From assembly GCA_050744325.1 (NCBI GenBank), contig JBOGHK010000007.1, positions 1-64,000 of the forward strand: 64,000 nt of DNA, in the 5' to 3' direction. The notes beneath the pieces were generated by a model, which saw nothing but the letters and a program-made list of their open reading frames with translations, had not been told where the DNA came from and ran no database searches. This document shows positions 33,201-41,144 of this stretch, piece by piece. The position numbers were made by a program, and so were the translations under genes. The DNA is from DASXTK01 sp050744325 (GTDB lineage: Bacteria; Actinomycetota; Acidimicrobiia; Acidimicrobiales; VFJN01). Every line of letters begins with the position of its first letter. The stretch's first letter is position 1.

Positions 33201-33794
33201 CTAGCCGCTGGCGAGCTGGTGGACCTGCCAGCCGGTTCCGATCGCGAACAGCCCGGACACGACGGCCTTGACCCCGAGCAGGAACCCGAGCACCTGGAGG
33301 GTCGCCTCGGGCCAGGCGACCACCGCGGCGCCGAGCACGACGAACAGGCCGCCCAGCGCGAGCTGGAACGGCCAGTCGGACCGGACCCGGTGACCCTCGA
33401 GGGCCAGCGTGACCCGCAGCAGGCCGGCGAGCATCAGCCCGCAGCCGGCGATCACCGCGACCGTCCACAGCGTGATGTCCGGCCAGGCGAGGACCGCTAC
33501 CCCGAGAGCGATCACCAGGCCACCGCCCAGCCAGCCGGCCAGACCGAGCTGGTTGTGCCCGCCCATGGCCACGATCTCGGCCACCCCGCCGACGATCAGT
33601 GACACACCCACCAGCACCGCGAGCACCGTCACCGACTCGTACAGGTTGGTGAGCAGCCAGATGCCGACGGCCACCAGCGCCACTCCGAGCAGGACCGACA
33701 TCCACCAGCCAGTGTCGTCGACGTCCTCCAACTCGATCGGCCGCGGCGGTGGCGGCGGCATCGCGGTCTCGAACTCAGCGCCGAAGTCAGTCAT
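33201..33794 (-). CDS. HdeD-like (DUF308) membrane protein
   Basis: 197 residues. Short Pro-rich cytoplasmic N-terminus (PPPPPRP at 14-20), then six closely spaced transmembrane helices arranged as three repeated pairs (LLGVALVAVGIWLL, GGGLVIALGVAVLAWP, ALGGLFVVLGAAVVAWPEAT), the layout of HdeD proteins linked to acid resistance in enterics. In actinobacteria their role is unknown. ATG at 33794 is the clear start. The 260-bp upstream gap holds three TTCACCC/GGGTGAA palindromes. Confidence 0.88.
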   Translation of the reverse strand: MTDFGAEFETAMPPPPPRPIELEDVDDTGWWMSVLLGVALVAVGIWLLTNLYESVTVLAVLVGVSLIVGGVAEIVAMGGHNQLGLAGWLGGGLVIALGVAVLAWPDITLWTVAVIAGCGLMLAGLLRVTLALEGHRVRSDWPFQLALGGLFVVLGAAVVAWPEATLQVLGFLLGVKAVVSGLFAIGTGWQVHQLASG

Positions 33795-33855
33795 GGGACA
33801 CCCCTTCTGCAGGCCGGCTCGTCCTCATCTTGCGCTCCTTGGCTCGGCCAGGGAC

Positions 33856-33987
33856 CACCCAAACTGGGTGAACGCGGGATTCACCCAGCGCCACCCACGC
33901 TCCACACCACGTGCCCAAGGAGTGGGCCGACAAGTACGAAGCTGAGTGCGAGGACGAGCGGCCGTCGACTTCACCCGGACCGGGTGA
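33856..33987. promoter_or_regulatory. Cluster of GGGTGAA palindromes between divergent genes
   Basis: Three symmetrical sites share the GGGTG core. They are CACCC-N5-GGGTG at 33856-33870, CTGGGTGAA-N7-TTCACCCAG at 33864-33888 (9-bp perfect arms) and TCACCCG-GAC-CGGGTGA at 33971-33987. They lie upstream of the HdeD-like gene (-) and the small gene at 34055 (+). The repetition and symmetry point to a dimeric regulator binding cooperatively. Confidence 0.55.
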
Positions 33988-34054
33988 GGAAGCCCGGAGC
34001 CATCGATGCGACGCTCAGGGCGCGGTCGGGCCCCTCAAGCGCCGGAGCCGTCTG

Positions 34055-34300
34055 ATGAGCTTCACCTACCAGGTCAAGATCCGTGGACGCCTGAGCCAGA
34101 CGCTGACCGGCGAGTTCGAGCAGCTCGGCTTCTTCGTCGACGTCGAGCCCGTCGAGACGCTGCTGCAGGGCCCGATCGTGGACCAGTCGGCGCTGTACGG
34201 CCTCATCCGACGCCTGGAGGCGTTCGGCCTCGAGCTTGTCGAGATCCGCCGGGCCTCGACCATCCCCGGCCCGCCCGAGCGCGCGCGGCAGCCGCACTAG
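34055..34300 (+). CDS. Small conserved actinobacterial protein of unknown function
   Basis: 81 residues. Alternating strand/helix pattern: SFTYQVKIRGRL, GFFVDVEPVETLLQGPIVDQ, SALYGLIRRLEAFGLELVEIRR. It looks like a small ferredoxin-like alpha/beta fold, and the GPIVDQSALYGLIRRL core is familiar from short actinobacterial proteins often found beside LuxR-type regulators (from memory). ATG at 34055 is chosen because the upstream extension lacks this pattern. Its stop interlocks with the stop of the convergent regulator (shared CTAG, 34297-34300). Function unknown; association with the regulator is inferred. Confidence 0.7.
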   Translation: MSFTYQVKIRGRLSQTLTGEFEQLGFFVDVEPVETLLQGPIVDQSALYGLIRRLEAFGLELVEIRRASTIPGPPERARQPH

Positions 34301-36840
34301 ATCAGCTCGAGGTCGCGGCCGCGCAACACGGCTTCGCGCCGCCCGTCGACTCCGAGCTTGCGGTACACCGACTTGAGGTGGGTCTTGACGGTGTTGACCG
34401 ACAGGTGCATCCCCTGGGCGATCTCGGTGTTGGACATCAGCGTCGGTAGATGCTGGAGCACCTCGACCTCTCGCTCGGTCAACGGTTCGACCAGCCCGTC
34501 CGTGGCGGTGTGGTGAAACCGGTCGAGCAGGTCGAGCGCCGACGTCGCGTGTCGCCCGAGGTCGTCGAGGTTGGCCGCGAGCAGCACCTCGAGGTGGGTG
34601 CCGTAGGCGAGGAGCGGGGCTGTGATGCCGGTGGCGGCCGAGAGGTCGAGGGCCTCGCCGAGGTGGCGCCGGGCCGTGGCCCGCTCGCCTCGGTGGTGGG
34701 TGGCGACGGCGGCGAGGAGCCGGGCCTCGACGACCGTCCGCGGATGCCGGTTCGTGGCATGGTCAAGCCAGTTCATGACCGTGCCCTCGGCACCGTTGAG
34801 CGTGCCGAGGGCGTTGTCGGCCAGCTGTTGACGGGCCTGTAGGACGACCTGTTCACCGTGGCCGCCGACGACCACCGGGCGGCCGTGCGCGTCGACCACC
34901 TCGAGGACGCCCAGCGCGATCAGCGCGCGCTCGGCGAGCGGATGGTGGGCAGTGTCCTGGTCGAGGCTCACGAAGAACGGTGCCCGGCCGCTCGCCGACG
35001 CCCGCAGCACCCGGTCGACGTAGCGCAACGAACGCGACGACCACTCCATCGACGGGTCCACGGCCGAGAGGGCGTCGGCGACCGTGCGTTGGCCTCCCCG
35101 CTGGGCTGCGCAGAGCGCCTTGGCCAGGTAGGCGAAGTTGGTCGTGGGCTGGGCAGTCCGCTGATCGAGCTCGGTGAACGCCCTGGAGACGCGGGCTTCC
35201 GCGGTCACGACCGCCCCGGCGGCCGCGTCGACGAGCGCCAGCACCGCCTCCGTCAAGGTCTGGTGCCAGCCGCGCTCGCCCTGCTCGGCGAGCTGCTCGA
35301 GGTGGTGCCGCGCACGATCCAGCTCGCCGGCCTCGATGTCCTGTTCGGCTTGGGCCAGGATGGCGAGCTGGCGGAGCCGGGGGGTCCACAGCTCGGGAGC
35401 GGTGCGGTCGCGCAGTGTTGCCACCGCCGCACGCGATCGGTCGTCGATGCCGAACGACCAACCGTAGCTCACGTCGAACAGCAGCCGAGCCGTGTCCCCA
35501 TCCGGCTCGTGCCCCATCGTGGCGTGGACCGGGCCGGGGCCGATCGTGTCCAGCGCGCTGCGGTAGAGGTCGGCATCCTCGTGCCGGGACCAGCGGCAGG
35601 CCTCGGTCGCGGCGACCATGGCCAGGGATGCGGTTCGCAGGACCGCCTCGGGCGGCACCCCGGCCAGCGGCTCGTGGGGCGAGGGGCCGCCTCCGCCGAC
35701 CGCCCCCGTCAACCAGCGCTGGAGGATCAGCCGGCCGACCAGGCCCCAGTCGCCGGCGGCCCGGGCATGCTGTTCCGCCTCGCCGCTGAGCCCGTGGGCG
35801 AGATGCCAGGCTGCTGCTCGCTCGTGCATGGCCACGACCAGGCCCGGATCGCGGTGGTGGAGGTGGGCCTGGAGCAGCGCCCGGAACAGCGAGTGGTACC
35901 GGAAGCAGGTCCTGTCGTCGACCTCGACGACGAACAGCCCCCGCTGGACGAGGTCGAGCAGCAGCTCCACCGCGTCGGGGTCGCCGGTGAGCTCGACCGC
36001 CAGCCCGGGCGTGAGGCGATCGACCACGCTGGTGCGCAGCAGGAAGTCCTGGATCGAGTCCTCCTGGCGCATCAGCACCTCGCCCAGCATGTAGTCCGAC
36101 ACCGCGGCCTCGGTCGCAGCGGCTTCCAGGACGAAGCGGTGAGGATCGTCGTCGGACTGCAGCGCACCTACCGCGAGGCGCAAACCAGCTGCCCAGCCCT
36201 CGGTGCGGTCCATCAGGGTCCTGATGTCGTCAGGGCTGAGCGCCACGCCGTGTGCCGCGACCAGCGCGGTGGTCTCGGCCTCGTTGAACGCGAGGTCGGC
36301 GTGGCGGATCTGGCCGAGACGGCCGTCGAGCCACACCCGCCCCCAGCCGATCGGTGGATCGGCCCGGGTCGACAGCACGACGTCGAGCCCCGGCGGAGCC
36401 CGGTCGACGAGGTAGGCGAGCATGCGCAGCGCCTCGGGGGAACGGATCTCCTGGACATCCTCCAGCACCAGCACGCACTCGGCGTCACGGTCCATGAGCC
36501 GCTCGAACGCCGCGTCGAGCAGGGCCTCGGCGGAGGCCGGCGAGTCCATCGGATCGCCGAGAACGCCGGCACGGGTCATGGTCTCGACGACGAGGTCGGC
36601 CAGACGCCCTTGCTCGTCGTCGCGTCCGTCCACCGTGAGCCACGCCATGGCACGGTCGTCGACGGAGTGCACCCAGCTGGCCAGCAGGGTCGTCTTGCCG
36701 GCCCCGGGCGGACCGGAGACCAGAGTGACCGGGCAGCGGATGCCGTCGGCCAGCAGCCTCGCCAGGCGGGGCCGGTGCACGACGGCGTCGGGGAGCCGCG
36801 GAACGCAACACCTGGTACCCACCGAAATCCGCTCGTCCAC
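34297..36840 (-). CDS. LAL-type (MalT-like) LuxR transcriptional regulator
   Basis: 847 residues. N-terminal STAND ATPase with Walker A GPPGAGKTT (43-51) and Walker B CVLVLEDVQ, a MalT-type winged-helix/arm region (YHSLFRALLQAHL near 317), tetratricopeptide-like helices, and a C-terminal LuxR helix-turn-helix (about 785-847: LTEREVEVLQ, NTEIAQGMHLSVNTVKTHLK). Start is GTG 36840, preceded by AGGAGGG on the minus strand. It should be activated by ligand and ATP. It is convergent with the small gene at 34055; likely targets are unknown. Confidence 0.9.
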   Translation of the reverse strand: MDERISVGTRCCVPRLPDAVVHRPRLARLLADGIRCPVTLVSGPPGAGKTTLLASWVHSVDDRAMAWLTVDGRDDEQGRLADLVVETMTRAGVLGDPMDSPASAEALLDAAFERLMDRDAECVLVLEDVQEIRSPEALRMLAYLVDRAPPGLDVVLSTRADPPIGWGRVWLDGRLGQIRHADLAFNEAETTALVAAHGVALSPDDIRTLMDRTEGWAAGLRLAVGALQSDDDPHRFVLEAAATEAAVSDYMLGEVLMRQEDSIQDFLLRTSVVDRLTPGLAVELTGDPDAVELLLDLVQRGLFVVEVDDRTCFRYHSLFRALLQAHLHHRDPGLVVAMHERAAAWHLAHGLSGEAEQHARAAGDWGLVGRLILQRWLTGAVGGGGPSPHEPLAGVPPEAVLRTASLAMVAATEACRWSRHEDADLYRSALDTIGPGPVHATMGHEPDGDTARLLFDVSYGWSFGIDDRSRAAVATLRDRTAPELWTPRLRQLAILAQAEQDIEAGELDRARHHLEQLAEQGERGWHQTLTEAVLALVDAAAGAVVTAEARVSRAFTELDQRTAQPTTNFAYLAKALCAAQRGGQRTVADALSAVDPSMEWSSRSLRYVDRVLRASASGRAPFFVSLDQDTAHHPLAERALIALGVLEVVDAHGRPVVVGGHGEQVVLQARQQLADNALGTLNGAEGTVMNWLDHATNRHPRTVVEARLLAAVATHHRGERATARRHLGEALDLSAATGITAPLLAYGTHLEVLLAANLDDLGRHATSALDLLDRFHHTATDGLVEPLTEREVEVLQHLPTLMSNTEIAQGMHLSVNTVKTHLKSVYRKLGVDGRREAVLRGRDLELI

Positions 36841-36899
36841 CGTGGCGAGACCCTCCTAGACGCACAATGTGGTCCAGCCCGCGCTTACAGCGTACGACG

Positions 36900-37025
36900 A
36901 TGCCCCATTCGCTCGACTCGCACACCCCGGGTGGCCGGGCACGCCTCGAGCTCGGCGAGAACGTCACCGTTCGGGTCGTGGCGGCCGATCCCACCCGTCC
37001 CAAGGTCGTCCTCGAGCCGGTCTGA
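36900..37025 (+). CDS. 41-codon open frame resembling the C-terminus of an RNB-type ribonuclease
   Basis: In the 288-bp gap between two regulators, an ATG frame of 41 codons ends with LELGENVTVRVVAADPTRPK followed by VVLEPV. That resembles the last strands of actinobacterial RNB-domain exoribonucleases. An earlier in-frame ATG is at 36867. Third-position G/C bias is strong in the last 25 codons. It may be a gene remnant or a genuine micro-protein. No ribosome binding site is clear. Confidence 0.3.
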   Translation: MPHSLDSHTPGGRARLELGENVTVRVVAADPTRPKVVLEPV

Positions 37026-37101
37026 GCCGGCACGGCGCCACGGGCAGGCGCTGTCACAGCAGGTCAGGGCGCGACGAATGGTTGGGCGCTGCCGGGTGAC
37101 G

Positions 37102-37124
37102 CCGAGACACCCCACTAGTCTCGG
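37102..37124 (+). promoter_or_regulatory. Hairpin at the regulator start
   Basis: CCGAGAC (37102-37108) pairs with GTCTCGG (37118-37124) just before the ATG at 37129. The only SD-like GGAG overlaps the 3' arm, so folding could limit translation. Confidence 0.35.
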
Positions 37125-37128
37125 AGCG

Positions 37129-39384
37129 ATGAGCCTGCCGATCTCGGGCTCGCTCGGACTCCCTGCGCGCCTGACGCGGTTCTTCGGCCGCGATTCGGAG
37201 CGCGCCGGGCTGGAGGCCGTGTTGAGTCACGAACGCCTGGTGACCCTCACCGGGGCACCTGGCTGTGGCAAGACTCGGCTCGGCATCGAGATCGGCTCGC
37301 GGCTGGCGTCACGGTTCGGTGACGGTGTCTGGTTCGTCGAGCTGGCACCGGTCGTGACCCCGAAGCTGACGGCCAACGCCGTGGGAACGGCTCTCGGCGT
37401 CGGCGAGCGGCCGGGCCGGCCCATGGAGGACACGCTGGTCGAGGCACTCGAGGACCGCCAGCTACTGCTCATCCTCGACAACTGCGAGCACGTCGTCGAG
37501 GCGGCCGCGGCGCTGGCCGGTCGGCTGCTGGAGCTGTGCCCGGCGGTTCGGGTCCTGGCCACCAGCCGCATGCCGCTGGGCCTCCCCGGTGAGCAGGTCT
37601 GGGCGGTGACGCCACTCGAGCTCGACGCCGCCGTCGAGCTGTTCACCGACCGGGCGCGGCTTGCGTCGAGCGACTCCCCGGTGGACGATGTGAGCCGATC
37701 GCTGCTCACCCGGATCTGCAGCCAGGTGGACGGGCTGCCGCTGGCGATCGAGCTGGCCGCCGCCTGGACACGGGTGCTGTCCCTGCGCCAGATCGCCGAT
37801 CGGCTCGACCACGCAGTGGGGCTGTTGAAGAGCAGGGCCCGGACCCCGACGGCCCGGCAGGCGACGATGGAGGCGAGTGTCGACTGGAGCTACCGGCTGT
37901 TGCCTGCGGCCGACCAGCAGCTCTTCGACCGGTTGTCGGTCTTCACCGGAGGCTTCGACCTCGCTGCGGCGGAGGCCGTCGCCGGGCCGGGCACCGACGT
38001 GCTCGCCGGGTTGACGGCTCTGGTCGACCACTCGCTGGTGCTCACCGAGCCAGCGTCCGACGATCCCATGCGCTACCGCCTGTTGGAGCCGGTGCGGCAG
38101 TGCGGCGCGGCGTGGCTCGGCGCCCGTGGCGAGACCGATGCCCTCCGCCGGCGTCACGCCGAGCACTACCTGGCCGTCGCAGGCCGATTCGACGTCGAGC
38201 TGCGTGAGGACCGCCGGGCCGTGGCCTTCCACCGCCTGGAGCAGGAGGAAGGCAACCTGACGGCCGCCCTGGCGTGGGCCCGGGAACAACACCGTCCGGA
38301 CCTGGGGCTGCGCCTGGGCGCAGCGTTGGCGCAGTTCTGGGAGCTGCGCGGCCGGGTCAACGAAGGACGGGCCTGGCTGGAGGACATGCTGTCCATCGAC
38401 GGCGCGGACCCCGACCTCCGGGCCACCGCCCTGGCGCGGGCGGGGCGCTTGGCGTGGCGCCAGCGGGACTACCTGCAGGCCCGGGCGCTCCTGGAGGAGA
38501 GCCTCGGCCTCGCGAGCGAGGTCGGCGACCAGCCGGGGATGGCGCGACGCCTCCGCAGCATTGCCCTGGTCGTGATGAGCGAAGGCGATCCCGAGGGTGC
38601 GACCCGGCTCTGCGAGCAGAGCGTCGCCATCTTTCGCCGCCATGAGGACCACCGTGGCCTGGTCTGGGCGCTGATCTTCCTGGGCTTGGCGCGGATCACC
38701 GCCGACGACCTGATCGGCGGGATCGCCCACATCCGCGAGGCGTTGACGCTGAACTGCGGGCTGGAGAGCCTGGCGGCGACGGCCTACGCGAACCTCTGCC
38801 TGTCCCACGCGGCCGGCCGGCTGGGTGACGTGACCGCCGAGCGTGCGCACCTGACCGATGCCGTGGCCGCCCTGAACCAGATGGGCGGTGTCGTCGAGGA
38901 GCCCGACTGGCTGTGGGCCGGCGCCCAGCTCGCAGCATCCGAGCGTCGCCTCCACACGGCGTTGCGGGTGGCGGGAGGTGCCGAGGCGCTGAGCCGACGC
39001 AGCGGCAGCCATCTCCACGAACGCATCCTGGCGGCCCTGTCTCCCCGGATCGACGACGTGCGAGCGGAGGTCGGACCGGCTGTTGCGGATCGACTCGCCG
39101 CCGAGGGGTCACGGATGTCCGTCGACGAGTTGATGGCCGAGGCCTTCGCCGAGCGCGACGGCGCGGTCGGCGACGCCACCGCCGACCCACTGAGCCCGCG
39201 CGAGCGCGAGGTGGCCCAGCTCGTGGGCCGCGGCCTGACGAATGGCGCGATCGCGGAGCACCTGTTCATCTCGCGGCGAACGGTCGAGTCCCACGTCGAC
39301 CACATCAAGCACAAGCTGGGGCTCGTCTCGCGCAACGAGGTGATGGCCTGGGTGCTGCGTCAGTCGTTCGACCCGACGCCGTAG
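37129..39384 (+). CDS. LuxR-family regulator with NB-ARC-type ATPase and TPR region
   Basis: 751 residues. Walker A TGAPGCGKTR (41-50), Walker B LLLILDNCEHV, GLPLAIELAAAW (the NB-ARC GLPLA motif), helical repeats from about 330 to 640 and a C-terminal LuxR helix-turn-helix (about 690-745: LSPREREVAQLVGRGLTNGA, FISRRTVESHVDHIKHKLG). The frame is open far upstream but only as antisense shadow of the neighbouring regulator; ATG at 37129 fits the usual start of the family. A palindrome between this gene and the acyl-CoA ligase downstream (39403-39420) is a candidate target. Confidence 0.9.
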   Translation: MSLPISGSLGLPARLTRFFGRDSERAGLEAVLSHERLVTLTGAPGCGKTRLGIEIGSRLASRFGDGVWFVELAPVVTPKLTANAVGTALGVGERPGRPMEDTLVEALEDRQLLLILDNCEHVVEAAAALAGRLLELCPAVRVLATSRMPLGLPGEQVWAVTPLELDAAVELFTDRARLASSDSPVDDVSRSLLTRICSQVDGLPLAIELAAAWTRVLSLRQIADRLDHAVGLLKSRARTPTARQATMEASVDWSYRLLPAADQQLFDRLSVFTGGFDLAAAEAVAGPGTDVLAGLTALVDHSLVLTEPASDDPMRYRLLEPVRQCGAAWLGARGETDALRRRHAEHYLAVAGRFDVELREDRRAVAFHRLEQEEGNLTAALAWAREQHRPDLGLRLGAALAQFWELRGRVNEGRAWLEDMLSIDGADPDLRATALARAGRLAWRQRDYLQARALLEESLGLASEVGDQPGMARRLRSIALVVMSEGDPEGATRLCEQSVAIFRRHEDHRGLVWALIFLGLARITADDLIGGIAHIREALTLNCGLESLAATAYANLCLSHAAGRLGDVTAERAHLTDAVAALNQMGGVVEEPDWLWAGAQLAASERRLHTALRVAGGAEALSRRSGSHLHERILAALSPRIDDVRAEVGPAVADRLAAEGSRMSVDELMAEAFAERDGAVGDATADPLSPREREVAQLVGRGLTNGAIAEHLFISRRTVESHVDHIKHKLGLVSRNEVMAWVLRQSFDPTP

Positions 39385-39389
39385 GACGA

Positions 39390-39420
39390 ATCCGTAGCAC
39401 CGATCCGTAGTAGTACGGAT
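39390..39420. promoter_or_regulatory. Candidate LuxR-type operator
   Basis: ATCCGTAG occurs at 39390-39397 and again at 39403-39410, and the second copy forms the palindrome ATCCGTA-GTAG-TACGGAT (39403-39420). It is 88 bp upstream of the acyl-CoA ligase ATG and directly after the regulator gene. The 18-bp symmetrical site suits a LuxR-HTH dimer. Confidence 0.5.
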
Positions 39421-39508
39421 GTCGGGTGCGGACCTCGGACGCCACCATCGAGCCCATGTCCCTGACGTCGCATCGCGAGAGCGCACACGTTCCTGGAGGG
39501 TCCCTCTG

Positions 39509-41056
39509 ATGTACCTCACCCAGGGCCTCCACCGGTCGTTGCGCCACACACCCCAGCAGGCGGCGACGATCTTCGGCGACCGGGTCCGCAGCTATGTGGA
39601 CCACGCCGACCGGGTCGCCCGGCTCGCCGGGGGGCTCCGCACACTCGGAGTGTCCGACGGCGAGCGGGTGGCCATCCTGTCGCTGAACTCCGACCGGTAC
39701 GCCGAGCTGCTCGTCGCGGTTCCGTGGGCCGACGGTGTGCTCAACCCGGTCAACATCCGTTGGAGCCCGGAAGAGATCGTCTACTCGTTGAGTGACTCCG
39801 AGACGTCGGTCCTCGTCGTGGACGACACGTTCGCTCCGATGGTCCGACGGCTCGCGGAGGGCCACCCAGGGCTGACGAGCGTGGTCCATGCGGGCGACGG
39901 CCCCGCGCCCGACGGTGCCGTGGCCTACGAGGAGCTGGTGGCGGGATCCGCACCGATCCCCGACGCCCGACGGGGCGGCGACGACCTCGCCGGGGTGTTC
40001 TACACGGGCGGTACGACGGGGTTCCCGAAGGGGGTGCTGCTCAGCCACACCAACCTGCTCACGTCGGCGCTCGGGGGTCAGGCGACATCGAGCATCGTCG
40101 CGCCAGGAGGGCGTCTCCTGCACGTTGCGCCGATGTTCCACCTCGCCGACATCGCCGCGTGGATCGGCCAGTCGATGGTCGGCGGAACCCATGTCGTGGT
40201 GCCCGCCTTCGATGCGGTCGCGGTGCTGGCGGCCATCGACCAGCACCGTGTCACCAACACCGTCGTGGTGCCGACGATGATCCAGATGCTGGTCGACCAC
40301 CCCGACCGTGACGCGTACGACCTCTCCAGCCTGCGCTCTGTCACCTACGGCGCATCCCCGATCACCGAGGCGCTGCTGCAGCGGGCGATGAAGGCCTTCC
40401 CGCAAGCCGACTTCGTCCAGGCCTACGGGATGACCGAGTTGGGGCCGATCGCCACGGTCCTCACGCCGGACGACCACCGTAGCGGTCACCGGCTCGGCTC
40501 CGCGGGCCGGGCTGCGGCACACGCGGAGGTCCGGATCGTCGACGGCGCCGGCAACGAGGTCCCGCGGGGAACCGTCGGCGAGATCGCCGTTCGAGGTGGC
40601 CATGTGATGGCGGGCTACCGGGGCAAGCCCGAGGAGACGGCCGAGGCGCTCCGCGACGGGTGGATGCACACCGGCGACGGCGCCTACATGGACGACGAGG
40701 GCTACGTGTTCGTCGTCGACCGCCTCAAGGACATGATCGTCTCCGGCGGTGAGAACGTGTACTCGGTCGAGGTCGAGAACGCCCTCGGCCGGCACCCCGC
40801 CGTGGCGGCGTGCGCGGTGATCGGGGTCCCGGACACCACCTGGGGCGAGCGCGTCCACGCCGTCGTGGTGCTCCGGCCCGGCGCCGACGCGACCCTCGAC
40901 GAGCTACGCGACCACACCCAGGGCCTGATCGGGTCCTACAAGGCACCCCGCAGCGTCGAGTTCGCCGACGGCTTGCCCGTCTCCGGCGCGGGCAAGGTCC
41001 TCAAGCGGGAACTGCGGGCCCCGTACTGGAGCGAGGCCCAGCGCTCGGTCAACTGA
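39509..41056 (+). CDS. AMP-forming fatty acyl-CoA ligase (FadD-like)
   Basis: 515 residues. Motifs: YTGGTTGFPKG (P-loop), YGMTELGP, GWMHTGDGAYMDDEGYVFVV, hinge DRLKDMIVSGGENVY and C-terminal Lys in GAGKVLKRELR. ATG at 39509 has GGAGGG 8 nt upstream. It activates a carboxylate to its CoA thioester; substrate length cannot be told. It is convergent with a second ligase gene; the 88-bp gap shows no clear terminator. It may be controlled by the LuxR-type regulator just upstream. Confidence 0.92.
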   Translation: MYLTQGLHRSLRHTPQQAATIFGDRVRSYVDHADRVARLAGGLRTLGVSDGERVAILSLNSDRYAELLVAVPWADGVLNPVNIRWSPEEIVYSLSDSETSVLVVDDTFAPMVRRLAEGHPGLTSVVHAGDGPAPDGAVAYEELVAGSAPIPDARRGGDDLAGVFYTGGTTGFPKGVLLSHTNLLTSALGGQATSSIVAPGGRLLHVAPMFHLADIAAWIGQSMVGGTHVVVPAFDAVAVLAAIDQHRVTNTVVVPTMIQMLVDHPDRDAYDLSSLRSVTYGASPITEALLQRAMKAFPQADFVQAYGMTELGPIATVLTPDDHRSGHRLGSAGRAAAHAEVRIVDGAGNEVPRGTVGEIAVRGGHVMAGYRGKPEETAEALRDGWMHTGDGAYMDDEGYVFVVDRLKDMIVSGGENVYSVEVENALGRHPAVAACAVIGVPDTTWGERVHAVVVLRPGADATLDELRDHTQGLIGSYKAPRSVEFADGLPVSGAGKVLKRELRAPYWSEAQRSVN

Positions 41057-41144
41057 AGCCCCTCGGCTACGTCCTCGCGTTGTGGCAAGCCTGCGAGTAG
41101 AGGTGTCGAAGGTTGTCGTTGGAGATCCAGCGATCTCGTCGAGG

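Noticed and set aside
34858..37128. Upstream extension of the LuxR-family regulator by about 757 codons
   Set aside because: It lies antisense to the LAL regulator, shows no domain, and the family N-terminus begins at 37129.
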